From Burkholderiales bacterium (GTDB taxonomy: Bacteria > Pseudomonadota > Gammaproteobacteria > Burkholderiales > UBA11063): a DNA stretch of 64,000 nt. Shown one piece after another: positions 46,950 through 54,686 of this stretch (position 1 is its first letter; each line of letters starts with the position of its first letter). The stretch spans positions 62,001 to 126,000 of the forward strand of contig JAJFBE010000004.1 in the NCBI GenBank assembly GCA_020697255.1, read 5' to 3'. A model generated the notes under the pieces. The model was not told where the DNA came from, searched no databases, and saw nothing but the letters and a program-made list of their open reading frames with translations. The position numbers and the translations under genes were made by a program.

Positions 46950-47261
46950 TTAAACATTAGAGTTAACCCAGCTTAAATAAGCTGGCAACCCATTCGTTAT
47001 ATCAATTGCAATTATTTCCGGAACTTCGTATTTGTGCATTGACTTAATTGCATCTTCAAGCTCTGCATATTTATCTTTAGTGGTTTTAATCAAAAGTGTG
47101 TACTCTTCTGCTTCTTCAACCTTACCCTGCCAGGAATAAACTGAATGGCATTTTGAAGCTATATTGACACAAGCACATAATTTATCCGTAACTAAGCTAC
47201 GCGACATAGTTTTTGCATCTTCAAAAGTTGCTACATTAGTTATTACAAGTATTGCTGCCAT
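46950..47261 (-). CDS. cutA: CutA divalent cation tolerance protein
   Basis: 103 residues with the CutA pattern ACVNIASKCHSVYSWQGKVEEAEEYTLLIKT and YEVPEIIAIDITNGLPAYLSWV. Trimeric; originally linked to copper tolerance, though its exact role is unclear. It lies just upstream of the first hybrid kinase (13 bp) and could be co-transcribed, but it is a common housekeeping gene. Confidence 0.93.
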   Translation of the reverse strand: MAAILVITNVATFEDAKTMSRSLVTDKLCACVNIASKCHSVYSWQGKVEEAEEYTLLIKTTKDKYAELEDAIKSMHKYEVPEIIAIDITNGLPAYLSWVNSNV

Positions 47262-47506
47262 TTAGGATTTATTTCATAAATTATAAAACTCATTTTAGCA
47301 CTAATATGATTTGCTATGCTTAACATTTCAAAACATAATGACAATTTAACACGCTATTTTATCACTATAAGCAAATGTTTATAATTTTATCTGAAAAAAT
47401 ATAGAGGAAATATAATTTATATAAAAATTATTATATATCGATCATATATCAGTTATTAGTATTATATTTACATATGGTCAGTACTTTTTTACACAGGACA
47501 AAGAGC

Positions 47507-47801
47507 AGCTGCTCTATAGAAGTGGGGCAATTGGTGCATATTCTTACGGGATTGCACTTTAATCCCGTAGAGGCGCGTGTGATTGTAATTGATTTTACGA
47601 AATGACACCCAAGGTTAAGTTCATTCTTAGCAGAGATGGGTGTTTTTGCAGCTATAAAAAATCCGGATTCCATTTTTCACTAAAAATCTCGCTTCATAGC
47701 AAGAAGCACCAACGTATATACCGTAAATAAGATACGTAGTAGGGTATGTCTAGCACTCTATTCTGCTGAAATTATTATAGTACATACCCAAGACATGTCA
47801 A
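47507..47801. other. decayed copy A of the small peptide/antisense RNA locus
   Basis: Homologous over about 290 bp to 51981-52284. In the plus-strand peptide frame it reads LSSFLAEMGVFAAIK, then a one-base loss in the A tract (six A's, against seven in copy B) breaks the frame; the restored phase gives SGFHFSLKISLHSKKHQRIYRK and a stop. The start codon and Shine-Dalgarno are also lost. The minus-strand promoter is intact (TTGACA at 47796-47801, 16 bp, TATAAT at 47774-47779). Two hairpins are kept: TACGGGATT-GCACTTT-AATCCCGTA (47545-47569) and ACGTAT...ATACGT (47712-47737). Confidence 0.7.
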
Positions 47802-47915
47802 ACTTAATTTAAATTTAGGGCGCATATCCATAAGGCTATGTGTCCAACAAATTGAAAATACGCAAGAGCCTACCTAATTTAAAGCCAAGCTCAATTATAG
47901 TAATAAATTAAATAT

Positions 47916-48737
47916 TTAATGATTAGAATTATCTAATAGCAATGGTATCAAACCGAGTATTGTTGCTTTTTCAACTAATTCATCAACATTATACACCTCA
48001 AACTTTGGATACAATTTCTTATTTACGATTGCATTTATGGTACTGTCAGATACTATTTTATCTTCTAATATCGATATAATTTGTGCTATCTTTTTAGGCG
48101 ATTTATTCATTGACAAAAAATATAAAACCTGTTGCTCTCGTTTGGTGAGCTTTATTTGCCAATCTGTATCAGTAATTTGAAATTTTGTACCAGTTTCTTC
48201 ATGCAACTCTTCTAATCTAAAAGCCTGTATCTCATGTAACATTTTATTAATAAATTTTGTTATCCGTTTTTGAGATTTTTCTTTTGCTTTATAGGCCTCA
48301 TTTTCTTCACGGACTAATTTCTCCTGTGCCCTGATTTGGGTAATATCCATAGAATAGCCTAATAGCCCGACAATAGTTCCCTGATCATCGTAAAGTGGCT
48401 GCTTTTGGGATAAAAACGTTTTTAAACCTTCCGGGGTTTGGATTGTTTCCTCTAAAGTTACCGTTTTACCATCTTTCATTATTTGATTGTCAGTTTCATC
48501 TATTAATTTTGCGGACGCTTCATCTGTAAGAATTTCATAAATATTTTTTCCAATGAACCCTTCTAAAGTGCTGAAACCAAATGCCTTTGCCTCATTAATG
48601 TTGGCCCCGCGATATATACCATCCAAATCTTTCCAAAATACATATGGTAAGCTATTAAATAATTTCTCCAAAAGATTTATGGAAGAAGCTGGTGAATCAG
48701 GAGATAAATTTGTTAAATTTTGAGCCGTATTCATCAT
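47916..48737 (-). CDS. PAS, LuxR-like HTH regulator (STINAI type)
   Basis: 273 residues. A PAS domain (about 25-140) has VFWKDLDGIYRGANINEAKAF and the PAC end LLGYSMDITQIRAQE, then a coiled coil and the C-terminal HTH (LTKREQQVLYFLSMNKSPKK then DSTINAIVNKKLYPKFEV). It is a paralogue of the double-PAS protein at 38850, lacking one PAS. No receiver or kinase. It is separated from the kinase block by cutA and the decayed RNA locus. Confidence 0.85.
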   Translation of the reverse strand: MMNTAQNLTNLSPDSPASSINLLEKLFNSLPYVFWKDLDGIYRGANINEAKAFGFSTLEGFIGKNIYEILTDEASAKLIDETDNQIMKDGKTVTLEETIQTPEGLKTFLSQKQPLYDDQGTIVGLLGYSMDITQIRAQEKLVREENEAYKAKEKSQKRITKFINKMLHEIQAFRLEELHEETGTKFQITDTDWQIKLTKREQQVLYFLSMNKSPKKIAQIISILEDKIVSDSTINAIVNKKLYPKFEVYNVDELVEKATILGLIPLLLDNSNH

Positions 48738-49123
48738 ATAAAATCCTATAGGTTAAAGGGTAATTCCAGCATTACTACTTAGTCAAATTATATCATTTTT
48801 CTAATGTACATAAATGCCTATAGTGGTGCCTCTGATATTATAGTGTGCAATAAGGACTTATGGTATAACACAGGCAGTTATTTGATAGCGTAACTGCTTG
48901 TATTTATCAGTGGTGATTTTAACAAGTATAAGATTTAAAACAAAATACCAAAATTTGGTATATCATTTTTTCTTTTTTGCTAAATATGTTTGATTTGGCT
49001 AAGAAATGACCGAAGAAGCGAATATTTCAGTTCTAAAATTATTAAAATAAAATTGACATTTACGGCTTACTAGGATAAAATGTTTACCTCTAATAGAGAT
49101 ATGTTTTTTAGAGGTATTCAAAA
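48738..49123. other. divergent promoter region (PAS-HTH / padR)
   Basis: A 386-bp AT-rich region between the PAS-HTH gene and padR. It contains the padR promoter and inverted repeat described separately. Nothing else was recognised. Confidence 0.4.
49053..49115 (+). promoter_or_regulatory. padR promoter with candidate operator
   Basis: TTGACA (49053-49058), 17 bp, TAAAAT (49076-49081). Just downstream, the inverted repeat ACCTCTAA (49086-49093) / TTAGAGGT (49108-49115) overlaps the expected start of transcription, suitable for binding of a PadR dimer and autoregulation. Confidence 0.6.
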
Positions 49124-49663
49124 ATGTCTGAGCGAAGTAGAACAAAATACATTATTTTAGGCATGTTAAGCATTGAACCATCAAGCGGTTATGATATTAC
49201 TCAATCTATAAAAAGCAGCACCGCTTATTTCTGGTCGGAGAGTGAAGGACAAATTTACCCCACTTTGGCCAAATGTGTAGCCAATGGTCTTGCCACATGT
49301 AAAGAAGATCCTGAAAGTAATAATAGAACTAGGAAAATTTATACTATAACCCCAAAGGGAGAAAAAGTTTTAAATGAATGGCTGGAAAAAAAACCGCAAG
49401 AAAGCCTGGTTAGGAATGAGTTTTTACTAAAATTATTTTTTGCAAAAAATATTTCTAAAGAAAAAATTTTAGCGCACCTTGAAACTTTTATTAGAGAGGA
49501 AAAGGCCTCTCTAGATGCTTTTGAGAAAATAAACAAACAATTAATACAAATTGAAGACCCGCATAAACCATATTGGCTGGCATCTCTAAATTATGGAATA
49601 GCCACTACCAAAGCCGCGCTTGAATGGGCGCAGAATACTCTACAGGTATTTAAAAAATCTTAA
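49124..49663 (+). CDS. PadR family transcriptional regulator
   Basis: 179 residues. The N-terminal winged helix (LGMLSIEPSSGYDITQSIKS then GQIYPTLAKCVANGL and RKIYTITPKGEKVLNEWL) is the PadR signature; the C-terminal helical half matches the Vir_act_alpha_C dimerisation region. Followed by a small membrane protein gene and a flavin monooxygenase gene in a tight operon, it likely represses them until an aromatic or related ligand binds. Confidence 0.9.
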   Translation: MSERSRTKYIILGMLSIEPSSGYDITQSIKSSTAYFWSESEGQIYPTLAKCVANGLATCKEDPESNNRTRKIYTITPKGEKVLNEWLEKKPQESLVRNEFLLKLFFAKNISKEKILAHLETFIREEKASLDAFEKINKQLIQIEDPHKPYWLASLNYGIATTKAALEWAQNTLQVFKKS

Positions 49664-49674
49664 AAGGAGTAAAT

Positions 49675-50217
49675 ATGGAAATTTTGTCAACTATTAAAGA
49701 ATTTTTAATTAATACACCTTGGTATGTTTATTTAATATTCCTTTATTTAATAAAAATTGGAATAAAGACAATAAAAGGCCGCATTATTAGTATAAAGAAA
49801 TTATTTTTTATGCCCTGCTTGTTTCTCTTTATGTCTATAGAGGGATTTATGACACATAATATACCTGTTACAGGATTATTCATAACAGCATTTACTACCG
49901 GGCTTGGTTTAGGAACAATATTTGGATATTTGCAATACAAACATTTAAAAATAGAAATAGACCAGACTAAAAGACTGATAAAAATTAAGGGCAGCCTATT
50001 TTCCTGCATATTGATAATAGTCACATTTGCCTTCAAATATTATATGGGCTACACTTTTGCCACTGACCTCAGTATTGCGACGGCTAATATGGCCATATTA
50101 TCCTTTATCTCAAACATTTTAACCGGTATGTTTATCGGAAGATTACTCTTTGCCTTAAAAAAATTGAAATATGGACCATATACCAACTTAACCAAATTAC
50201 AGAAAGCATATTTATGA
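49675..50217 (+). CDS. small integral membrane protein
   Basis: 180 residues with about five hydrophobic helices (for example YVYLIFLYLIKIGIKTIKG and LFITAFTTGLGLGTIFGYL). Resembles DUF6622-type membrane proteins of unknown function. It lies between padR and the FAD monooxygenase gene, overlapping the latter by 4 bp. Confidence 0.7.
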   Translation: MEILSTIKEFLINTPWYVYLIFLYLIKIGIKTIKGRIISIKKLFFMPCLFLFMSIEGFMTHNIPVTGLFITAFTTGLGLGTIFGYLQYKHLKIEIDQTKRLIKIKGSLFSCILIIVTFAFKYYMGYTFATDLSIATANMAILSFISNILTGMFIGRLLFALKKLKYGPYTNLTKLQKAYL

Positions 50218-51854
50218 AGACCAAACAAAATGAGGATAAACAGGTACCAGTTATTATTATCGGCGGCGGTCCATCCGGATTAAGTACAGCTTTAGCTTTA
50301 GCCCGGCAAAATATCCAGTCTATTGTTATTGAGCGAAACCCCGGCATTACACAGCATCCCCGCGCACGAGGAGTTAATGCCAGGAGTATGGAACTATTCA
50401 GGCAATGGGGAAACTATAACGAATTATTACAATATACTCACCCTAAAGTTGCCAGGAGGTTTATTTGGATAGAATCTTTTCAAGGTAAGGAAATTGCCAG
50501 AGTTTCTATGGATGATTCAAGTACAAAGGACTTTAGCCCAGTAGAAGTGAGTCTTGTATCGCAAGATCTGGTTGAAAAATCATTATGTAATACTTTAGAA
50601 AAACACAAAAATGTAATCGTTCAATATTTAAAAGAATTTATTTCTTTTGAAGAAGATGATACCGGTATAACTGTACAAATTTTAAACAAAACCACTAATC
50701 AAACAGAGTTTATTCGGGCTAAATACCTAATTGGTGCTGATGGTACACGTAGCCAAGTTAGAAAACAATCAGGCATTACTATGGAGGGGCCGGATAACCT
50801 GGGTCAATCCTGCAGTATATATTGTGATATTGACATATCTGATCTGGTAAAACATAGGCCATGTGCCGGGTTTTTATTTGCCAATCCCAAACTATCCAGT
50901 TATCCGTATTTTGCATCGGTTAATGGACTAAACCGCTGGATTGTCATGATACGCCTGACGAAAGATGACTCAAGAGAAAAATTTACTGATGAGTATTGTA
51001 TCGATCAAATCAGAAAGTTTACCCAGTTACCTAATTTAAATGTAAAAATTATTGATAAAAACTTTTGGAAAATGGGCGCACAAATAGCTACTAAATATCG
51101 TAGTTCGCGTGTACTTTTAGTTGGAGATGCTGCACATGTAATGCCTCCAACCGGCGGCTTTGGTATGAATACCGGTATCCAGGATGCCCATAACTTAGCT
51201 TGGAAACTAGCATTTGTTATTAAACATAATATCCCTGATAAACTATTAGATACTTATTATGCTGAACGTGCACCAATTACTAAAAGAAATATTGAATGGA
51301 GCCTCCAAAATGCAAAACGGTTTGCAGAAATTTATGAAGCCATACATGATAATAATATAGAAAAGCTACAATCTAAATTACATGAACAAAATAACCATTT
51401 TAATTATGCAGGGCTGGATTTAGGATTTATTTATCATTCCTCAATTATAAGTTCAGAAAATGAGCAAACATTAAGTATTTCGCCTTCTGATTACACACCA
51501 ACAACATTACCGGGAAGCCGGGCACCGCATGTGTGGTTAATTAAAGATGGGAAACAGATTTCAACCCTAGACTTATTTGAAAAAGAATTTGTACTTTTAA
51601 TCGGGGAAGATGGGGATAGCTGGCAGATAGCAGCTAATGAGTTATCGCAAACACTACAATTTCCGTTAGTAGTGTATAAAATCGGTGCTTCCGGAAATTT
51701 ATCTAATCCGGATAATACTTGGCAAGATATTTATGAAATTACAAGCAGTGGCGCAGTTTTAGTGCGCCCGGACGGCCATGTGGCCTGGCGTTGTAAATCA
51801 ATAGCTATAGATCCTAAAACCGAACTAGATAAATATTTTCGTAACTTTCAATGA
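50214..51854 (+). CDS. FAD-dependent aromatic monooxygenase (PheA/TfdB type)
   Basis: 546-residue class A flavoprotein hydroxylase. Dinucleotide fold PVIIIGGGPSGLSTALAL (near residue 13), the DG motif LIGADGTRSQVRKQSG and the GD motif RVLLVGDAAHVMPPTGG with GFGMNTGIQDAHNLAWKL. The C-terminal 150 residues resemble the thioredoxin-like domain of phenol-type hydroxylases. The substrate, a phenol or polyketide-like aromatic, is unknown. It starts with ATGA overlapping the membrane protein gene and is the last gene of the padR operon. Confidence 0.9.
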   Translation: MKTKQNEDKQVPVIIIGGGPSGLSTALALARQNIQSIVIERNPGITQHPRARGVNARSMELFRQWGNYNELLQYTHPKVARRFIWIESFQGKEIARVSMDDSSTKDFSPVEVSLVSQDLVEKSLCNTLEKHKNVIVQYLKEFISFEEDDTGITVQILNKTTNQTEFIRAKYLIGADGTRSQVRKQSGITMEGPDNLGQSCSIYCDIDISDLVKHRPCAGFLFANPKLSSYPYFASVNGLNRWIVMIRLTKDDSREKFTDEYCIDQIRKFTQLPNLNVKIIDKNFWKMGAQIATKYRSSRVLLVGDAAHVMPPTGGFGMNTGIQDAHNLAWKLAFVIKHNIPDKLLDTYYAERAPITKRNIEWSLQNAKRFAEIYEAIHDNNIEKLQSKLHEQNNHFNYAGLDLGFIYHSSIISSENEQTLSISPSDYTPTTLPGSRAPHVWLIKDGKQISTLDLFEKEFVLLIGEDGDSWQIAANELSQTLQFPLVVYKIGASGNLSNPDNTWQDIYEITSSGAVLVRPDGHVAWRCKSIAIDPKTELDKYFRNFQ

Positions 51855-51968
51855 CCTACTCTAAAACCCACCACACAAAGTCAAGTATAGTATCTACTAA
51901 AAATACTATACTTAGCTAAACCGATGAATAAAGTATTATTATTGAATATAGCTGCACTTTTATACCAA

Positions 51969-51974
51969 TATAAT
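51969..51974 (+). promoter_or_regulatory. -10 box of the small peptide mRNA (copy B)
   Basis: A perfect TATAAT about 12 bp before the start of the conserved region. No good -35; TTGAAT at 51942 is 21 bp away. Predicted transcript start is about 51981. Confidence 0.4.
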
Positions 51975-52088
51975 GTAAAATAGCGACCGCCTTGCAGAAA
52001 TGTAGGGCAATAGGTGTACATCCTATGGATTGCACTTTAATTCCGTAAGGTGTGTGTATAAGTAAATTTATTTACGAAAGGACACATC

Positions 52089-52211
52089 GTGTTAAGTTCA
52101 TTCTTAGCAGCGGTGGGTGTTTTTGTTGCTATAAAAAAAGCCGGACTATCTTTTTCACTGAAGATCCGGCTTCATGGCAAGAAACGCCGACGCAGTTCCC
52201 GTAGTAAGTAA
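52089..52211 (+). CDS. 40-residue hydrophobic/basic peptide, candidate type I toxin
   Basis: Starts at GTG 52089 with AAGGA 6 nt upstream. The sequence runs from a hydrophobic N-terminus (LSSFLAAVGVFVAIK) to a strongly basic tail (GKKRRRSSRSK). It is too short for ordinary gene calling but conserved at the amino-acid level in the decayed copy at 47.6 kb, with synonymous changes such as AAG/AAA and CTG/CTA in the FSLKI block. A consensus antisense promoter faces its 3' end. The size, membrane-active character and layout fit a type I toxin. I do not recognise the family. Confidence 0.6.
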   Translation: MLSSFLAAVGVFVAIKKAGLSFSLKIRLHGKKRRRSSRSK

Positions 52212-52284
52212 CTGCATGGGCAGGGTGTAACTAGCACCCTATTCTTCTGGTGTTATTATAGTACAAGTATTTAACTTATGTCAA
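52133..52284 (-). ncRNA. antisense RNA opposite the small peptide gene, candidate type I antitoxin
   Basis: Promoter on the minus strand: TTGACA (52279-52284), 18-bp spacer, TATAAT (52255-52260). Predicted transcript from about 52248 to 52133, roughly 115 nt, fully complementary to the peptide gene's 3' half. It has a 5' hairpin AGGGTG/CACCCT, a hairpin GCAGTT/AACTGC, and ends in an intrinsic terminator AGCCGGA...TCCGGCT followed by seven T. The decayed copy retains a perfect promoter at the same place. Confidence 0.65.
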
Positions 52285-52353
52285 ATTTTATTTTATTTAT
52301 GTCAATGCACTATAGAAATGTAGACTTAATTGAATCTTTAATATTATTAACTG

Positions 52354-52956
52354 TCAATTAGTGCGTCCACCCAGCAGGTCTATCAACTTAGATGTACTAC
52401 GTTTCATGAATTCAACTTCTTCCTCTGCCAACCTTGCCGGAACTACATCATCTTTTTTATCTACTTTCTCAACAACAGTAACCTCTCCTTTTTGTAACTT
52501 ATCCTGAAGATTTTTAATATAGACTGGACTGTTATATTTATGTCCATCTTTAAATGTATATGTTACCTCACAATCGGCAAGATCGTTAAACCCATACGCC
52601 AGGATTAACCACTTATCGGTTTTAGTTGATGGATCAAATGTTTTCCTAATTGACCAATCACTTTTATCAGAATCATCTTTTTCCAAAGATATATCTTGAG
52701 TGCCCCACATGCGGTCTTCAGTAGAGCCTTTGTCAGCAACTCCAAAACTTGTAGTTATTTTATCTTTGGTAAAGATCCATCCAAAATTAATTGTATAATC
52801 ATTAGTTTGAATTTTCCCACTTTTATCCTTAATACTTAGCTTCTTTATAACTGTACATTCTGCATATTGATTAATTACAGCATGTGCTGTATTAACACTT
52901 ATGCTCAGTGCTCCAAGCAGGGCATATAAATGTGACTTTTGTTTATTTGATCTCAT
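52354..52956 (-). CDS. hypothetical exported protein
   Basis: 200 residues, no recognised family. The N-terminus MRSNKQKSHLYALLGALSISVNTAHAVIN is a signal peptide with AHA cleavage site. The mature protein has two Cys (YAECTVIKK and LADCEVTYTF), probably a disulfide, and an all-beta look with many Asp and Lys. The C-terminus is more helical. It is not clearly in an operon with the GyrI-like gene 29 bp upstream, but the spacing allows it. Confidence 0.65.
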   Translation of the reverse strand: MRSNKQKSHLYALLGALSISVNTAHAVINQYAECTVIKKLSIKDKSGKIQTNDYTINFGWIFTKDKITTSFGVADKGSTEDRMWGTQDISLEKDDSDKSDWSIRKTFDPSTKTDKWLILAYGFNDLADCEVTYTFKDGHKYNSPVYIKNLQDKLQKGEVTVVEKVDKKDDVVPARLAEEEVEFMKRSTSKLIDLLGGRTN

Positions 52957-52984
52957 TTTTTAATCCATATGCTTATAATTTTTT

Positions 52985-53446
52985 TTATTTAATAGCAACC
53001 AATATTTCTATCTCGGCATTTTGTGGGTTTTGTGCTTTAGCACCATATACTTCAAAATCAGCAGTATATGCCCTGGAAATATCCATATCCCAAATATTTT
53101 TCCAAGTATTATAAACTACTCCTTCAAAAATATTACCTTTGGCAACTTCCTTGATATATTTACCTCCGGCAAAACTTTTTCCAACTAACCCATCCGGTAT
53201 AGACTCAAGATTTTCTACCTTACAGCCTAATATAGCCGAATATGGCTTGGTATGATCACCTTCATAATCTGTATATATACAATATAACTCATTACCAAGC
53301 ATACCAGGTAGTTTGTCAATAATATTTTCGGACATAAATCTATTCCATAAACCTTGCATATCCTGACTTAGTTTATTATAATCTTCATTAGATGTTGTAA
53401 TAGCAATACCTATAAAATTAAACGGCTCAACTGTTATTATATTCAT
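52985..53446 (-). CDS. GyrI-like effector-binding domain protein
   Basis: 153 residues, matching the stand-alone SOUL/GyrI-like small-molecule binding fold: FNFIGIAITTSNEDYNKLSQ, then LYCIYTDYEGDHTKPYSAIL, then GKSFAGGKYIKEVAKG and TADFEVYGA. It starts within the end of the Old Yellow Enzyme remnant (20-bp overlap). Such proteins may bind toxic or xenobiotic ligands. Confidence 0.75.
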   Translation of the reverse strand: MNIITVEPFNFIGIAITTSNEDYNKLSQDMQGLWNRFMSENIIDKLPGMLGNELYCIYTDYEGDHTKPYSAILGCKVENLESIPDGLVGKSFAGGKYIKEVAKGNIFEGVVYNTWKNIWDMDISRAYTADFEVYGAKAQNPQNAEIEILVAIK

Positions 53447-53802
53447 TAAGCTTAACTCCTAAAAAAAATACCCGACCATAATCTGTGTAACCCACTGGGC
53501 CTTCGCTATAAAATGTTTCTGAATTAGGCTTGTTTAAAACTGATTTCTGGCAGAAACGCCCCGGCAAATCCGGATTGGCAATAAATAACTGCCCCCATGC
53601 CGCAGCATCCGCATCACCGCGCCCGATAATCATTTCGGCACTTTCCTGGGTGAGATTTTGATTAACTATAAACACCGCCAAAAGCTTTTTTTAATTCTTT
53701 GCCAATACTCCTGTCATCTTGTACCTCCCGCGCACAAATAAATGCAATTTTTCGCTTGCCCAATTCCCGGGCAACATAACTAAACATGCCCAGCAGATCA
53801 AA
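53427..53802 (-). pseudogene. Old Yellow Enzyme (NemA-like), C-terminal fragment
   Basis: Only the last third remains, in two phases. One phase gives FDLLGMFSYVARELGKRKIA up to KELKKAFGGVYS; the other continues FIVNQNLTQESAEMIIGRGD, then ADAAAWGQLFIANPDLPGRF and EGPVGYTDYG. IANPDLPxR and GYTDY are OYE signatures. The 5' part of the gene is missing. Confidence 0.75.
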
Positions 53803-54029
53803 TTAAGGCACTATTTTAGCATTAATTTAAACCTTATATCTAAAACCCCAGGCATAACTACTAGCATTAATTTGCAAATATATACATATAATAATTTCAT
53901 CTTATATAAGACATAGCCAAACAAACTGTCGTTATTTAATATAGTATCTAGTGTAGAATAGCGTAATTACGCAAATTAAATACAGCTTGATTTTATTTCT
54001 TGTTAACGATACAAATACATTTAGCTTAT

Positions 54030-54067
54030 TGACATTTTATTATAATATTCTTATCTAAGCTTAGGAG
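54030..54067 (+). promoter_or_regulatory. mazEF promoter/operator region
   Basis: TTGACA (54030-54035), 17 bp, a weak -10 at 54053. A perfect palindrome CTAAGCTTAG (54055-54064) overlaps it and the strong Shine-Dalgarno AGGAGG that follows, and is a candidate MazE operator. Confidence 0.45.
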
Positions 54068-54073
54068 GATACC

Positions 54074-54340
54074 ATGTTACATACTAAATGTAGAGAAATC
54101 GGCACAAGTAGAGGAATAATAATTCCACGTCATATACTGGAAGAAGCCCATATATCTGTTAACGACACTCTCGAAATTGATTTTTGTGCAGAGGATAGTA
54201 CTATTAAAATAAAAAAATATTCATCGAATAAACCACGACAAAACTGGGACTTAGCATTTAAAAAATTACATGAAGCAAATGAGGATGAATTATTGATTCC
54301 AGATATTTTTGAAAATGAAAACTTTGATGGAACAATTTGA
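54074..54340 (+). CDS. MazE/AbrB-type antitoxin
   Basis: 88 residues. The swapped-hairpin AbrB N-terminus is CREIGTSRGIIIPRHILEEA then TLEIDFCAEDSTIKIKKY, followed by an acidic disordered tail (DELLIPDIFENENFD) that wraps the MazF toxin. It is the first gene of a two-gene module, with a strong Shine-Dalgarno (AGGAGG). Confidence 0.88.
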   Translation: MLHTKCREIGTSRGIIIPRHILEEAHISVNDTLEIDFCAEDSTIKIKKYSSNKPRQNWDLAFKKLHEANEDELLIPDIFENENFDGTI

Positions 54341-54644
54341 CATTTTTTATGCTAACCTAGATCCTACGCTTGGAGCTGAAATAAAAAAAACCAGACCAGT
54401 TGTAATAATTTCTCCAGATGAAATGAACGATAATATACTCGCAGTGATTGTTGCTCCCATCACATCACAATCACACAATAAAATTCCGACCAGGATACCT
54501 ATAAATATAAGAGAGAAGAATTGCTACGTGGTACTTGACCAAATCAGAACAATAGATAAAAAAAGGCTGTCCAATTTTGTTGCCCGTCTTTCGCTAGAAG
54601 AGCAAGACCAGGTAAAAGAAGTATTGCAGGAAATGTTTGCTTAA
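54327..54644 (+). CDS. MazF/PemK-type endoribonuclease toxin
   Basis: 105 residues from the ATG at 54327, which overlaps the antitoxin by 14 bp (a longer frame from 54309 adds six residues). QFDIFYANLDPTLGAEIKKTRPVVIISPD has the catalytic Arg region, followed by VIVAPITSQSHNKIPTRI, with the Ser/Thr of the active site, and VVLDQIRTIDKKRLSNFVARL. It cleaves mRNA at short sequence sites. All expected residues appear present and the frame is intact, so the module is likely functional. Confidence 0.9.
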   Translation: MEQFDIFYANLDPTLGAEIKKTRPVVIISPDEMNDNILAVIVAPITSQSHNKIPTRIPINIREKNCYVVLDQIRTIDKKRLSNFVARLSLEEQDQVKEVLQEMFA

Positions 54645-54686
54645 CACAAATATTGCCTGCAATAAGATACTATACTCAAAACGAAG

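Noticed and set aside
47449-47673. A 74-residue minus-strand frame containing KTPISAKNELNLGC-type sequence
   Set aside because: It lies opposite the small peptide locus and is mirrored in copy B only for a short distance before a stop and phase change. The plus-strand peptide frame explains the conservation better.
53427-53681. An 84-residue gene in its own right
   Set aside because: The residues are the C-terminus of Old Yellow Enzyme with the upstream part in another phase, so it is a remnant.
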